48,679 nt of DNA from Phragmitibacter flavus (GCF_005780165.1 NZ_VAUV01000028.1:1-48679), one strand, 5' to 3'; counted from the stretch's first letter, positions 8,936 to 21,107 are shown. Translations and numbers: made by a program. Notes: a model not told the origin generated them from the sequence alone.

Positions 8936-8962
8936 ACCGCGACGAGTGGTCATCGTCGCGGT
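8936..8962 (+). terminator. Stem-loop after the metal-efflux locus
   Basis: A perfect 10-bp stem (ACCGCGACGA/TCGTCGCGGT) with a 7-base loop lies 17 bases after the last gene of the efflux locus. No T-run follows, so it is either a weak terminator or an mRNA 3'-end stabiliser. Confidence 0.45.
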
Positions 8963-9032
8963 GCCAAGCCTATTGCAAGAAGCCACCGAGTCCGATACAC
9001 TGAAGCTTCGATTACGCCCCCATTTTCCGCGA

Positions 9033-10850
9033 ATGCTCAGCACCCAAGATCCACACCTCCAGCAAAAAAAACCGTTTCTGCTTTGGCGTCCCTTTGTCGC
9101 CTTCTGGCACTGGATGTTTCCGCCCACGCTGGCCGATCTTGACCGCCAGAGCAACACCGCCCGGGTCGTTGCCGGGTCCCTCATCATCGCCTTCAGCATC
9201 GGCCTCGTCGTCTTTGTCGTCATGAACGCCGGCAACTGGCACGGCCTTTACCAAAATCATCGCTCCGAATCTCTCGTCGAACGCTCCAAGGCCATGGAGG
9301 CTGAGAAAAAGTATGTCGACGCCCTCAACCTCGCCAACCAAGCCTTTCAGCTTTCGCCTGAGAATCCCAACGCCATCCGTTCCCTCGCCCGATTCGCCAC
9401 CATGATGAAACGCAATGAAGCCCGTTTCCTCTGGGACAAGCTGCGTGACTCCGGCGAAATGACGCTTGACGACCAGATTCTTGAAATCCGCGCCATGTCC
9501 AACTTGCGTGAAGACAAGTCTGCCGCCGAAAGCATCCAACAGCTTCTCGCCAACAATGCCCCCACCCGGGAACTTGTGGAAGTGGCCGACCAGGTCATGT
9601 CCAACACCGGACAAAAAATGCAGCTCATTGAAGTGCTCAAGACCTATGTCGAGGCCCATCCCGACGACCTCCGCACCCAACTCGTGCTGTCCGTCCGCCA
9701 GATTCAATTTGGTGATGCATCAGACAAAACCATGGCCATTGAGCGTCTCTGGAAACTGGCGGAGAGCCAGGAGGAAACCGGGCTCAAAGCCATCGAGTTC
9801 CTCGACAACCTCAAACTGACCTCGAACTCCGACATCGAACGCCTCATCACCCTTCTCGAAAAACATCCCCTGGCCGAAGAAGAGCACCGCGTTGCCGCGC
9901 TCCGCCGACTCGCCAACCTCTACCCAGAGCGCAAATCACAAATCATCGACGACGCGATGAAGTCACGCGCCAACACCAAACGCGAAGATCTGGTGCCTCT
10001 GGCCCGTTGGATCACCATCGAATCTCAAAAGGAACACTCCTACGCCGAGAAACTACTCGACTTCCTACGTGAAGATCAGGTCATTGACTACATCCCGCTT
10101 CTGGAAAACTACCTGAACGCGCTGACCGTGCTCAACCGACACGACGCCCTCGAACGCCTCATCAAGGACCCGCGCACCCGCTTGACCCAAGCACAAAAAT
10201 CTTTTTACCTCATGCATCTCGCCTATATCAAGGGCGTGCGAGAAGAAGCACTGAATGAAAAAATGGTCGACGCCCTGCTCGCCGCGCAAAATGAACGCCG
10301 CGCCGATCTGGTCATGAAAATTGCAGGCTATGCAGAAGTCCGTGGCCACCCGCTTGCCGCTGAACAGGCCTTTCGCGCCGCCACCACCTACAATCACCTT
10401 GAGCGCGACGCCTATGACGGCTTGCTGCGCCTCACCTACCAAAACGGCAACTCGAAAGGCTTCATGGATGCTTCAGGCGAAACCGCACGGCGCTGGCCCG
10501 ACAACCAGTTCTTTCTGGAGCGGGTCACCTATGCTTCACTGCTCTCCGGCATTGAAATGGAAGGCGCCATCAAACAGGCACAAAAACTCATTGATGCTCG
10601 CCCCGATGATTCCCAGCGCAAACTCATCATGGCCCTGGCCCTCGCCCGCCAGATGGACCCCAAGAGCGCCACCCGCTATCTCGAACGCATCAACCTCAGC
10701 GATCTCTCACTCGGCCAGGGTGCCGTTCTGTGCGGCATCATGAAGGCCGCAGGCATCGACACCCAGGCCCGGAGTATTGCCAATCAGATCCCCGAAAAGT
10801 CCACCATGCTCCCTGAAGAACAACGCTTCTTGCAGCTCGCTCGAAACTGA
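9033..10850 (+). CDS. Membrane-anchored tetratricopeptide-like repeat protein
   Basis: The chosen ATG gives 605 residues. A start 87 bases upstream would fall inside the preceding hairpin. After about 45 cytoplasmic residues one membrane helix (VVAGSLIIAFSIGLVVFVVM, about 46-65) leads into a long all-helical region. TPR-like units are visible, for example EKKYVDALNLANQAFQLSPENPNAI and a later HPLAAEQAFRAATTYN. It should expose a scaffold domain on the periplasmic side. No catalytic motif is seen. It stands between the metal locus and the convergent his genes, with its stop 40 bases from the hisH stop, and its partners are unknown. Confidence 0.72.
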   Translation: MLSTQDPHLQQKKPFLLWRPFVAFWHWMFPPTLADLDRQSNTARVVAGSLIIAFSIGLVVFVVMNAGNWHGLYQNHRSESLVERSKAMEAEKKYVDALNLANQAFQLSPENPNAIRSLARFATMMKRNEARFLWDKLRDSGEMTLDDQILEIRAMSNLREDKSAAESIQQLLANNAPTRELVEVADQVMSNTGQKMQLIEVLKTYVEAHPDDLRTQLVLSVRQIQFGDASDKTMAIERLWKLAESQEETGLKAIEFLDNLKLTSNSDIERLITLLEKHPLAEEEHRVAALRRLANLYPERKSQIIDDAMKSRANTKREDLVPLARWITIESQKEHSYAEKLLDFLREDQVIDYIPLLENYLNALTVLNRHDALERLIKDPRTRLTQAQKSFYLMHLAYIKGVREEALNEKMVDALLAAQNERRADLVMKIAGYAEVRGHPLAAEQAFRAATTYNHLERDAYDGLLRLTYQNGNSKGFMDASGETARRWPDNQFFLERVTYASLLSGIEMEGAIKQAQKLIDARPDDSQRKLIMALALARQMDPKSATRYLERINLSDLSLGQGAVLCGIMKAAGIDTQARSIANQIPEKSTMLPEEQRFLQLARN

Positions 10851-10890
10851 CGGTTCTAACCCGACTTGCCGAATGGCCGGTCGGCGTGGC

Positions 10891-11556
10891 TCAACTCTCG
10901 ACCGCCATGGCGGGCAAACGCAACTCCAACGGCACCAGGCAATCCACTGCATTGCGCAGCAACCGCAGCCCCGCTTGCTGGCTCTTCTCCGGGTGAAACT
11001 GCACCGCCAACAAGTTTTCCGCTGCGATGCCACTGGCAAAAGGTGACATGTAATCCGTCTCACACGCCACCAGATTTCGATCCTCCGGCTGCGGATAAAA
11101 CGAGTGCACAAAATAAAACGTCTCTCCCACCTCCATTCCCGCCCACGCCGGGTTCTCTGGGTTGGTAAACTTTACCCCGTTCCATCCCATGTGCGGAATC
11201 TTAAACCCCGCCTGCTTCGAAAACCGGCGCACCTGACCCCGAAAAACCCCCAATCCCTCAACTCCCGGACTTTCTTCGCTCCCCTCAAACAGCAACTGGT
11301 AACCCAGGCAAATCCCAAAATAAGGGCGCTTCTGCTCCAGCCAAACCTTCAATGGCACCCACAGATTGGCCGCCTGAAGCTGCTTCACCGAATCTCCAAA
11401 AGATCCCTGCCCAGGAAAAACCAGCAAATCAAGATTGGCAAATTGACCAGGACTGCGCACCAACTCAGCCTCATGTCCAATCGCAACAAAAGCATTGACC
11501 ACACTGCGCAAGTTGCCCGCGCCATAGTCGAGGATCCCTATCTTGATGTCTGCCAT
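10891..11556 (-). CDS. hisH: Imidazole glycerol phosphate synthase, glutaminase subunit HisH
   Basis: This is the glutamine amidotransferase subunit that feeds ammonia to HisF in histidine synthesis. The 221-residue form starts at ATG (MADIKIGILDYGAGN); a GTG two codons upstream is possible. The oxyanion-loop segment FPGQGSFGD lies near 48-55, the nucleophile Cys83 sits in GICLGYQLL, and His188 and Glu190 in QFHPEK complete the catalytic triad. Length is normal. It follows hisB by about 21 bases on the same strand, so the two form an operon. hisF is not in the window. Confidence 0.95.
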   Translation of the reverse strand: MADIKIGILDYGAGNLRSVVNAFVAIGHEAELVRSPGQFANLDLLVFPGQGSFGDSVKQLQAANLWVPLKVWLEQKRPYFGICLGYQLLFEGSEESPGVEGLGVFRGQVRRFSKQAGFKIPHMGWNGVKFTNPENPAWAGMEVGETFYFVHSFYPQPEDRNLVACETDYMSPFASGIAAENLLAVQFHPEKSQQAGLRLLRNAVDCLVPLELRLPAMAVES

Positions 11557-11577
11557 GATCACTAATTCCAGAAAAAA

Positions 11578-12174
11578 TTACAGCACGTTCTTGGTGCTTG
11601 GAACGCCCGTCACCCTTGGATCAATACGAGTCGCCTGATCCAATGCGCGCGCGATTCCCTTAAAAATTGCCTCCGCCATGTGGTGAGCATCTTTGCCATA
11701 ACGAATCTCCACATGAACGTTCGCCATCAAGGCGTTGGCAAATCCGCGCACGAACTCTTCAACCAGTTGGAAATGAAAGGCCTGACCAATCGTGTCCACC
11801 CGCTCCGGCGCGATGAACACCACAAACGGTCTCCCGCTCAGATCGATCGCCACCTGCGCCAGGGTCTCATCCATCGGCAGCAACGAGGAGCCATAACGTG
11901 TGATGCCCTTCTTCGAACCCAGCGCCTCACGAAATGCCTGCCCCAGCACAATGCCGGTGTCTTCCACCGTGTGGTGATAGTCCACTTCGATGTCTCCAAT
12001 CACCTTCACTTGAAGATCAAACAGTCCATGTTTGGAAAACAAGATCAGCATGTGGTCAAAGAATGCCACTCCGGTATCGATCTCTGATTTGCCTGACCCG
12101 TCGACATTCACTGAGATCGAGATGTCGGTCTCGGCGGTTTTACGATCAATCTTCGAGGTGCGGGAATCACTCAT
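11578..12174 (-). CDS. hisB: Imidazoleglycerol-phosphate dehydratase HisB
   Basis: The enzyme dehydrates imidazole glycerol phosphate to imidazole acetol phosphate in histidine synthesis, using bound manganese. The ATG at MSDSRTSKIDRKTAETD gives 198 residues, the usual size of the stand-alone enzyme. Metal-binding motifs are all present: FFDHML near 38, DYHHTVEDTG near 65-74 and DAHHMAEAIFKG near 160. A longer reading 30 codons upstream adds sequence without family character and overlaps a terminator hairpin. No phosphatase (HisB N-terminal) domain is fused. It is first in a two-gene unit with hisH. Confidence 0.95.
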   Translation of the reverse strand: MSDSRTSKIDRKTAETDISISVNVDGSGKSEIDTGVAFFDHMLILFSKHGLFDLQVKVIGDIEVDYHHTVEDTGIVLGQAFREALGSKKGITRYGSSLLPMDETLAQVAIDLSGRPFVVFIAPERVDTIGQAFHFQLVEEFVRGFANALMANVHVEIRYGKDAHHMAEAIFKGIARALDQATRIDPRVTGVPSTKNVL

Positions 12175-12235
12175 GGCAGCGTCATCCAATAACCCCCATC
12201 CCAGCGTTGCGTCAACCGCCGCCGGGACAAAGTGC

Positions 12236-12272
12236 AAAAAAATGCGGCACGCCCTAGTTGGCATGCCGCATT
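12236..12272 (-). terminator. Rho-independent terminator of the coiled-coil membrane protein gene
   Basis: Read on the minus strand, a 9-bp stem AATGCGGCA/TGCCGCATT with further GCC/GGC pairing inside is followed by a run of seven T. It lies 43 bases after the stop of the upstream minus-strand gene and before hisB, separating the two transcripts. Confidence 0.82.
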
Positions 12273-12314
12273 CAAAACGATCTGGAGAATTTGCAATGCT
12301 CCTACCGCATGAGA

Positions 12315-13751
12315 TTACTCACCCTCTTTGGGCTTTTTCTTCCCAAGGACAAACGAAACGAGAAGGATGACAATCAAAACCGCACCGATGTAGGGGATGT
12401 AATCGGTCAGCGAACTGCCCCCATCCTCTTGCACCTGCATCTTTGGACCGGATTTTTCTCCATCCGCTTTGTCCGTCTTGCCCTCATCGCCAGTCTCTTC
12501 GTCAGTTTTTTTCTTGTCCTTCTTGTTCTGAGCCTCAAGCAGGGCCTTGGCCAGCGCATTTTGTTGGTCCGCCGCCTCGGGTTCACCTTCTTCACCCATC
12601 GATTGGGTGGTCTGCGCCACCACCTTCGCTTCGGCATCGCGCTTGCTGCGTTCCTTCAATTCTGTCTCGATTTCCCTCGCCTTTTTTTCGAGGCTCGATA
12701 CCGCCGTTTTGTTGATGGGGTTGCTCTTCTTCAACTCATCCAGTTGCTGCTTGGCAAGCACCACTTTTTCGTCCGCCAGATTGCGAAGAACACTGGTCAA
12801 AGTCTCGTTCTCTTCCTTCAATGCAACCACGTCAAGAATGCCCAGAGTCGTGCGTTCCTTGAGCACTAAAGCCAGCAACGACTTCATCGAAGCCGCATCA
12901 TATTTGTAAAAACTCGGCCATTTCACCTTGTTCTTCTTATCAGCCGCCGCCTGCGCTTTGAATGCCGCAATCTCGGAATCCACCGCAAACTTGGTGGCCT
13001 GCGCATCAGGTCCGGCAAGGGACTTCAGCCCGTTTGCCCGACGCTCGGAAAGAATCGGCTCCTCGGCGAGCATCGCATTCAGTTGCTTCGTAAAGCCATC
13101 AAGAATCTCAATCGCCTCTGAAACCGCATCCACATAAGACAGGGAAGCCGGATACTGGGTCTGCAAGTCATGGAACAAACGCATCGCCTCCAGATAACGG
13201 GTCTCCGTGTTCTCAGCAGCCTTTTGATTCATCGTGTAACGGATCCGGTAAGCCTCAATGTTGTAACCATCACGAAGCACGTCTTCCTTCGACAACCATT
13301 TGCCGTTCATTTTCAACTCACCCTCGCTCACACGCTCCTTCTCCTCGCTCAGCGATTCAATGATCTTTTCCGCCTCCTCCGCTTCCGGAGTGCCGGGATA
13401 TTTGTTCACAAAACTCCGCACCTGATCCTGAATGATGCGCTCGTAGTCTGCGGCACTCAAAAGGTCTTTGGTCGGCAAAATTTCACTCAACTTGCGCTCT
13501 GCAAACTCGGCCTGTGAAGGCGTCAGACGAATCAACTCCTGGATGTCAGACTTGCTGACAACACGGGTGTCGCGTGTGTTGGGCGTCGGCCGGTATTCCA
13601 TCGTGACGCTGGTGGCGTCTTCACTGATGACTTTCCCCTCGTAACGCTGACCAGATTTCAGCACCACCACATCGCCACGCACGGTGCTGCCACACAGCAA
13701 GGCGGTGAAAATGAACACGGTCGGGAAAAAGCAACGTCGCAATGGTTTCAT
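12315..13751 (-). CDS. Exported coiled-coil protein with C-terminal membrane anchor (possible PTPDL family)
   Basis: The start at MKPLRRCFFPTVF gives 478 residues with a signal peptide (cleavage near VRG-DV at 25). A short beta-rich segment VVLKSGQRYEGKVISED and the motif YRPTPNTRDTRVVSKSDI follow. A long helical, charged region with coiled-coil character comes next, then a Lys/Glu-rich linker and a single membrane helix (DYIPYIGAVLIVILLVSFVLG) before a basic tail. The N-terminal motif resembles verrucomicrobial proteins annotated as PTPDL family; I am not certain of that link. It is probably anchored in the inner membrane with a periplasmic coiled coil. Function unknown. Its own terminator lies downstream. 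Confidence 0.7.
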   Translation of the reverse strand: MKPLRRCFFPTVFIFTALLCGSTVRGDVVVLKSGQRYEGKVISEDATSVTMEYRPTPNTRDTRVVSKSDIQELIRLTPSQAEFAERKLSEILPTKDLLSAADYERIIQDQVRSFVNKYPGTPEAEEAEKIIESLSEEKERVSEGELKMNGKWLSKEDVLRDGYNIEAYRIRYTMNQKAAENTETRYLEAMRLFHDLQTQYPASLSYVDAVSEAIEILDGFTKQLNAMLAEEPILSERRANGLKSLAGPDAQATKFAVDSEIAAFKAQAAADKKNKVKWPSFYKYDAASMKSLLALVLKERTTLGILDVVALKEENETLTSVLRNLADEKVVLAKQQLDELKKSNPINKTAVSSLEKKAREIETELKERSKRDAEAKVVAQTTQSMGEEGEPEAADQQNALAKALLEAQNKKDKKKTDEETGDEGKTDKADGEKSGPKMQVQEDGGSSLTDYIPYIGAVLIVILLVSFVLGKKKPKEGE

Positions 13752-13838
13752 GGGTGATGATATGGCTCTAATTAATTTTTGGATAGGAGCCGTTAGGATA
13801 AGGCGATTTTGCTTCGAGAGTAAAGCATTTTGCAATCG

Positions 13839-15968
<2,130 letters not shown>

Positions 15969-16326
15969 TTAATAGTAGATCGTAAAACTTTAGGAAAACA
16001 CACTAATTCAAATAATCATGAATCGTTAACACTCAGGATATTAAAATTATTTTGCACTTCAGACTCATATTTAATTATATTAAGTAAAATATCCATTTTA
16101 CATTTTCGCATTAAAAACACTATGAAACAGTTAACATTGCTTATTTGATTGATGCTTAAATAATTAACATATATTGATATTTAATTTTTTGAAGTGCATG
16201 TGATGCGTCGAAAATGGATATTGCCCATTGTAAAGCACGGTCCGTGCCCCATGGGAAGCATTCCAGATAATCGAGACAAATCGGCACACGAGGTGACCGG
16301 TAACGACCATTTACTCGGGAGGCAAT
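15969..16326. other. AT-rich noncoding region upstream of glgX
   Basis: About 220 bases directly upstream of glgX are far richer in A+T than the surroundings, with many TTAA, ATAT and TATT tracts. The region has no open frame of gene character. It most likely carries the glgX promoter with UP-like tracts, or a binding site for a nucleoid protein. The part nearer 16.2-16.33 kb returns to normal composition. Two 12-base segments (16088-16099 and 16211-16222) are inverted copies, possibly by chance. Confidence 0.5.
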
Positions 16327-16376
16327 TTGCCGACGACACGTCGGCGCTCCATGGAGTGCCGACGTGTCGTCGGCAA
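16327..16376. repeat. 50-nt near-perfect palindrome
   Basis: Two 19-base arms (TTGCCGACGACACGTCGGC and its exact reverse complement) flank a 12-base centre that contains the palindrome CTCCATGGAG, leaving one G/T mismatch per side. The full stem could pair over nearly its entire length. It lies 135 bases beyond the gltB stop. It could be a terminator, a mobile palindromic repeat or a binding site. There is no T-run, which argues against a simple terminator. Confidence 0.7.
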
Positions 16377-16511
16377 AACCTGCTGCTACTCCTCCCCACC
16401 CGTCCCCTCCCCAAAAACAAACGCACCGCCAATTTCACGGCGGCGCGCTCATCAAAGTTCGAAGTCGGGCTCAGAACAAATCCTGTCACGACTTCAATCA
16501 GAGTCAGAGGT

Positions 16512-19500
16512 TCAAACCACCACGGCCGTTGCCTCAGCATTGACTGGCGGGAGAGATTCAGGCTCGGGCTCAGGCGGAACCGCGACCGGCTCAACCTTGG
16601 GCGAGACTTTTACAAACAACGGCAGGAAGTGATCCCAGCGATCCAGGATGTCCTTCGCCCGCGCGCTCTCGGTGCGCTCGAGATGTTGATAGATCAGTTG
16701 TTGCACCGTCTTGATGTCTTCGGCCTCCGTCACCGGACTGCCCTTGATCATCTCAGGATTGTGCAACTGCGGGAACATCCCCTGCTCATCAAGCAGGTAG
16801 GCAACCCCACCGCTCATCCCGGCACCGAAGTTTCTGCCGAAACTGCCAAGAACGAGCACCAGGCCATTGGTCATGTATTCGCAACCGTGATCGCCAATCC
16901 CTTCCACCACCGCCGTAACCCCGGAGTTCCGAACGCAGAAGCGCTCACCAGCCCGACCTGCCGCAAATAAACGACCACTGGTCGCCCCATACAGACAGGT
17001 GTTCCCCATGATGGAGTTCTCCCAAGTCTTGTAAGCCGCAGGCAGGCTCGGAGACGGTTTGATGATGATCTCACCACCGCACAGACCTTTGCCCACATAG
17101 TCATTCGCTTCTCCAGTCAGCTCCATTTTCACGCCGCCGCACACAAAAGTGCCAAAGCTCTGTCCGGCGCTACCTTCCAGATTGATCTCAATCGCGTCAT
17201 CAGGAAGGCCATGGTTGCCGTGATGGAAAGCGATCTCACCCGACAGTTTGGTGCCGATGTTGCGGTCGGTGTTTTTCACTTTCAGATGGATCGGCTTGAC
17301 CTTGCGTTTGTCAGTGATCGCAAACTGCGCATGCTGCAAAATCTTGTCATCCAGCGGATGCTGGTCGACACGGTCGTTGCTGTTCACCATCGCAATACGC
17401 GGCGCATCAGCTCCCAGTTCCTGACCCACATCACGCAACACACGGCTCAAATCGAGCATGTTTGCCTTTTTGTGATCAGGCACCTCCCGCTGACGCAGGA
17501 ACTCGGGACGCCCAATCAAATCGTTCATCTTCGAAACCCCGAGGGACGCCATGATCTGACGCACCTCTTCAGCCACCGAGTTGAAGAAATTCACCACATG
17601 CTCCGGCTTGCCCTTGAACTTGCTGCGGAATTTGGGATCGGTCGTCGCCACCCCCACTGGGCAGTTGTTCAAGTGGCACTGGCGAACATACACGCACCCC
17701 AGCGCGATCAGGGCAATGGTGCCGAAGTTGTATTCTTCAGCACCAAGAATCGCCGCCATGGCAATATCGCGACCATTGCGCAAACCACCATCGGTCCGCA
17801 AGGTGACTTTTTCACGCAATCCATTGAGCATCAACACCTGCTGAGTCTCCGCAAGTCCCAATTCCCAAGGAAGGCCCGCATGTTTGATGCTGCTCAGCGG
17901 ACTCGCCCCCGTGCCGCCATCGTGACCGGAAACAAGAATGATGTCCGCATTCGCCTTGGCCACACCGGCCGCCACGGTGCCAACTCCGCTCTCCGCCACC
18001 AGCTTCACGCAAACTCGAGCGCGAGGATTGACCTCCTTCAAGTCGTTGATGAGCTGCGCCAAATCTTCGATCGAATAAATGTCGTGGTGCGGCGGTGGGC
18101 TGATCAGCGTGACCCCAGGCTGCGTGTTGCGCAACCGGGCAATCAAACCATTCACCTTCATCGCCGGCAACTGACCACCTTCACCAGGCTTTGCGCCCTG
18201 GGCCATCTTGATCTCAAGCTCCCAAGCATTGGCGAGGTATTCCGCAGTCACGCCGAAACGACCGCTGGCCACCTGCTTGATTTTGCTCATCGCCCAATCA
18301 CCGTTTTCATACGGTTTGAAGCGTTTTGGATCTTCGCCGCCTTCGCCTGAATCCGATTTGCCGCCGATGCTGTTCATGGCAATGGCCAGCGCCTCGTGCG
18401 CCTCAGGAGAAATCGCCCCAAGGGACATCGCCGCCGTGGTGAAACGACTGCGAATCTCTTCAATCGACTCCACTTCATCAATAGGAATCGGACCGTCTTC
18501 GCCGGGCACAAACTCCATCAAATCCTTCAACGCCACCGGCTTGTTCTGCAGCTGGGCATTGACATAAGCCTCGTAATCTTCCGACTTCCCGGATTTTACG
18601 AAGGTATGAAAATTTTTGATCACCGGTCCGGTCACTGCATGCATTTCGCCATCGCGACGCGGGCGGAAAAAGCCCGGATCCAACAGTTCAATGGCTCCGC
18701 TCTCCGGCACCGCATTGGCATAAGCCGCGCTGTGACGGGCAAGGCTTTCCTCAGCCACCTCACTAAAGCCAATCCCGCTGATCTGCGAAGGCGTGCCGGT
18801 AAAGCACTTGTCAATAAGCTCCTTACCGAGTCCGACCGCTTCGAAAATCTGTGCGCCGGTGTAGCTGCTCAACACGCTGATGCCCATCTTGGACATGATC
18901 TTGAGGACTCCTTTTTCCATCGCCTTGCGATAGTTGTAGATGCCTTTGGCAAAATCAAAACCTTCAGGGAATACTGGCTTACGGGCCGTTTTGTCCTTCT
19001 CGATCACCTCCTGAATGGTCTCCGTCGCCAGATAAGGACAGATCGCCGAAGCGCCGTATCCAAACAAAGCCGCCATCTGGTGCGTATCGCGAGCCTCGCC
19101 GCTCTCCACCACAATGCCCAAACGCATGCGCAGTTGCTGACGTCCGAGGTGGTGATGCACCGCTCCCGTCGCGATCAATGCCGGCACCGGCACATTGGCG
19201 TGATCCGTGTTGCGATCACTCAAAATCAGAATGCGCACATCGTCCTTCACCGCCTGTTCCGCTTCCGCGCAAAGACGATCCACGGCTTTCCTCAGCCCTG
19301 CCGCCCCTTCACTCACCGGCCAGGTGATGTCGAGAACCCGATGAGGGAAATCCGTCAGGCTTTTCAGCTCGGACAATTCATTTTCAAAAAGGAACGGCGA
19401 TTCCAAATGCACCACATGGGCATGTTCAGCCGTCTCCGCCAACAAATTCCGCTTCCAACCCAGCACCACGTCAAGCGACATCACACCGCGTTCACGAATG

Positions 19501-21107
19501 GGGTCAATCGGCGGGTTCGTCACCTGCGCGAACAACTGCTTGAAGTAAGATGAAAGAACTTTGGGCTGTTTCGACAACACCGAAAGCGCCGCATCATCGC
19601 CCATCGAATAAATCGCTTCTTCCCCTTTGGAAAGCATCGGCACAAAAGCCATGTCGATCTCTTCCTTGTTCCAACCGAACGTCACCTGTTTCTGACTGAG
19701 GCTGAGGATATCCAACTCCTCCTTCGGAGCTTGAGGAACTTCTACCGAAAGCTCAACCCGGTTGTTTTTCACCCAGTCGCCATAAGGCTGACGCGACACC
19801 AGCTGGGCCACGATCTCGTCGTTGTAATGAATCACCCCTTTGAGCGTGTCCACACTCAACAACTCACCCGGTGACAAACGACCTTTTTTGACGATTTTCG
19901 CGTCGTCCAAAGTCACAATGCCCACTTCGGAACCCAGCACGAAAATGCCGTCTTCCGTCAGTTTGTAACGCGATGGACGCAGACCATTCCGATCCAGTCC
20001 CGCAGCAATCGTGCGACCATCGGTAAACACCAATCCAGCCGGACCATCCCAAGGCTCGCTGAAGCACGAATGGAACTCATGGTAAGCCTTCGCCTCATCG
20101 CTCGTCGTTGGATCGATCCCATAAGCCGGTGGCACCAAAATTGACATCGCTTCCGTCACATGCCGACCCGACAACACCAGCAACTCCAGCGCCGCATCAA
20201 GGCTCGCCGAGTCACTCTGCTTGGAATTGCACAGGTCCTTGAGCAAATGCTCATCGCCATCCCACCAAGGATGCTCGAAATCTGACGCCCGCGAAGCCAT
20301 CCAGTTGCGGTTGCCGCGCACGGTGTTGATCTCACCATTGTGGGCCAGCATGCGGAACGGATGCGACAGCGCCCAGGTCGGGAACGTGTTGGTGGAGAAG
20401 CGCTGGTGAAACACCGCAATCGCCGTCTCGTAGTTCTCGTCCTGAAGGTCCAGATAAAATTTCTCCAACGCATTCGCCACCAGCAACGCCTTGTAAATGA
20501 TGGTCCGATGCGACATCGACGGAATGTAAAAATCCGCGAGTCCCTGCTGACGTGCGCGAATCTCGATCTCACGGCGCGCCAGGAATAGCGAACGCTCATA
20601 CGACGCATCATCCACGTCATCTGGACGCTCCATCAGCAAATGCATGATAAAGGGCATCGTGTCCTGCGCGGAATCGCCAAGCTCTTTCGGGTTCACCGGC
20701 ACCTTGCGCCAGCCGATCACGCGAATGTCACGACGATCCACCGCCGCCTCAGCCACCAGCTGAATGCGCAAGCGATCCGTCTCATCCTGCGGCAGGAAAA
20801 ACACGCCAACCGCCAGGTCCATTGGATGCTCCAGCTTGGCACCAAATTTTTCCAGATCCGCCTCAAACAACGCATGCGGAATCTGCGTCAAAATCCCTGC
20901 ACCATCGCCCGTTTTGCGGTCGGCAAACATCGCACCGCGATGAACCACGCGACAAACTCCAGTCAGTGCATAATCAAGAATTTTACGGCTACGCTTGCCT
21001 TCCACCTGCGCTACAAAGCCCACGCCACAGGCGTCTCGCTCCATCTCCATCAGGTGGAGAGAGCCTTCGTTTGGAATCGGTTTGTCGTAGTAAGGATGTT
21101 TGGTCAT
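16512..21107 (-). CDS. gltB: Glutamate synthase large subunit GltB
   Basis: The protein transfers the amide of glutamine to 2-oxoglutarate to give two glutamates. The start at MTKHPYYDKP gives 1531 residues, normal for GltB. The catalytic nucleophile is Cys27 in RDACGVGF, so the first 26 residues are a cleaved propeptide. The glutaminase domain (SHRTIIYK, FHQRFSTNTFPTW) is followed by the central domain. The FMN barrel follows with the 3Fe-4S cysteines C-x5-C-x4-C in GCVYVRQCHLNNC (about 1135), and a C-terminal GXGXG beta-helix domain completes it. The small subunit gene gltD is not adjacent in this window. Confidence 0.96.
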   Translation of the reverse strand: MTKHPYYDKPIPNEGSLHLMEMERDACGVGFVAQVEGKRSRKILDYALTGVCRVVHRGAMFADRKTGDGAGILTQIPHALFEADLEKFGAKLEHPMDLAVGVFFLPQDETDRLRIQLVAEAAVDRRDIRVIGWRKVPVNPKELGDSAQDTMPFIMHLLMERPDDVDDASYERSLFLARREIEIRARQQGLADFYIPSMSHRTIIYKALLVANALEKFYLDLQDENYETAIAVFHQRFSTNTFPTWALSHPFRMLAHNGEINTVRGNRNWMASRASDFEHPWWDGDEHLLKDLCNSKQSDSASLDAALELLVLSGRHVTEAMSILVPPAYGIDPTTSDEAKAYHEFHSCFSEPWDGPAGLVFTDGRTIAAGLDRNGLRPSRYKLTEDGIFVLGSEVGIVTLDDAKIVKKGRLSPGELLSVDTLKGVIHYNDEIVAQLVSRQPYGDWVKNNRVELSVEVPQAPKEELDILSLSQKQVTFGWNKEEIDMAFVPMLSKGEEAIYSMGDDAALSVLSKQPKVLSSYFKQLFAQVTNPPIDPIRERGVMSLDVVLGWKRNLLAETAEHAHVVHLESPFLFENELSELKSLTDFPHRVLDITWPVSEGAAGLRKAVDRLCAEAEQAVKDDVRILILSDRNTDHANVPVPALIATGAVHHHLGRQQLRMRLGIVVESGEARDTHQMAALFGYGASAICPYLATETIQEVIEKDKTARKPVFPEGFDFAKGIYNYRKAMEKGVLKIMSKMGISVLSSYTGAQIFEAVGLGKELIDKCFTGTPSQISGIGFSEVAEESLARHSAAYANAVPESGAIELLDPGFFRPRRDGEMHAVTGPVIKNFHTFVKSGKSEDYEAYVNAQLQNKPVALKDLMEFVPGEDGPIPIDEVESIEEIRSRFTTAAMSLGAISPEAHEALAIAMNSIGGKSDSGEGGEDPKRFKPYENGDWAMSKIKQVASGRFGVTAEYLANAWELEIKMAQGAKPGEGGQLPAMKVNGLIARLRNTQPGVTLISPPPHHDIYSIEDLAQLINDLKEVNPRARVCVKLVAESGVGTVAAGVAKANADIILVSGHDGGTGASPLSSIKHAGLPWELGLAETQQVLMLNGLREKVTLRTDGGLRNGRDIAMAAILGAEEYNFGTIALIALGCVYVRQCHLNNCPVGVATTDPKFRSKFKGKPEHVVNFFNSVAEEVRQIMASLGVSKMNDLIGRPEFLRQREVPDHKKANMLDLSRVLRDVGQELGADAPRIAMVNSNDRVDQHPLDDKILQHAQFAITDKRKVKPIHLKVKNTDRNIGTKLSGEIAFHHGNHGLPDDAIEINLEGSAGQSFGTFVCGGVKMELTGEANDYVGKGLCGGEIIIKPSPSLPAAYKTWENSIMGNTCLYGATSGRLFAAGRAGERFCVRNSGVTAVVEGIGDHGCEYMTNGLVLVLGSFGRNFGAGMSGGVAYLLDEQGMFPQLHNPEMIKGSPVTEAEDIKTVQQLIYQHLERTESARAKDILDRWDHFLPLFVKVSPKVEPVAVPPEPEPESLPPVNAEATAVVV

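Noticed and set aside
16088-16222. 12-base inverted repeat AATATCCATTTT in the AT-rich region
   Set aside because: Short and AT-rich, with over 100 bases between arms. Chance is likely.
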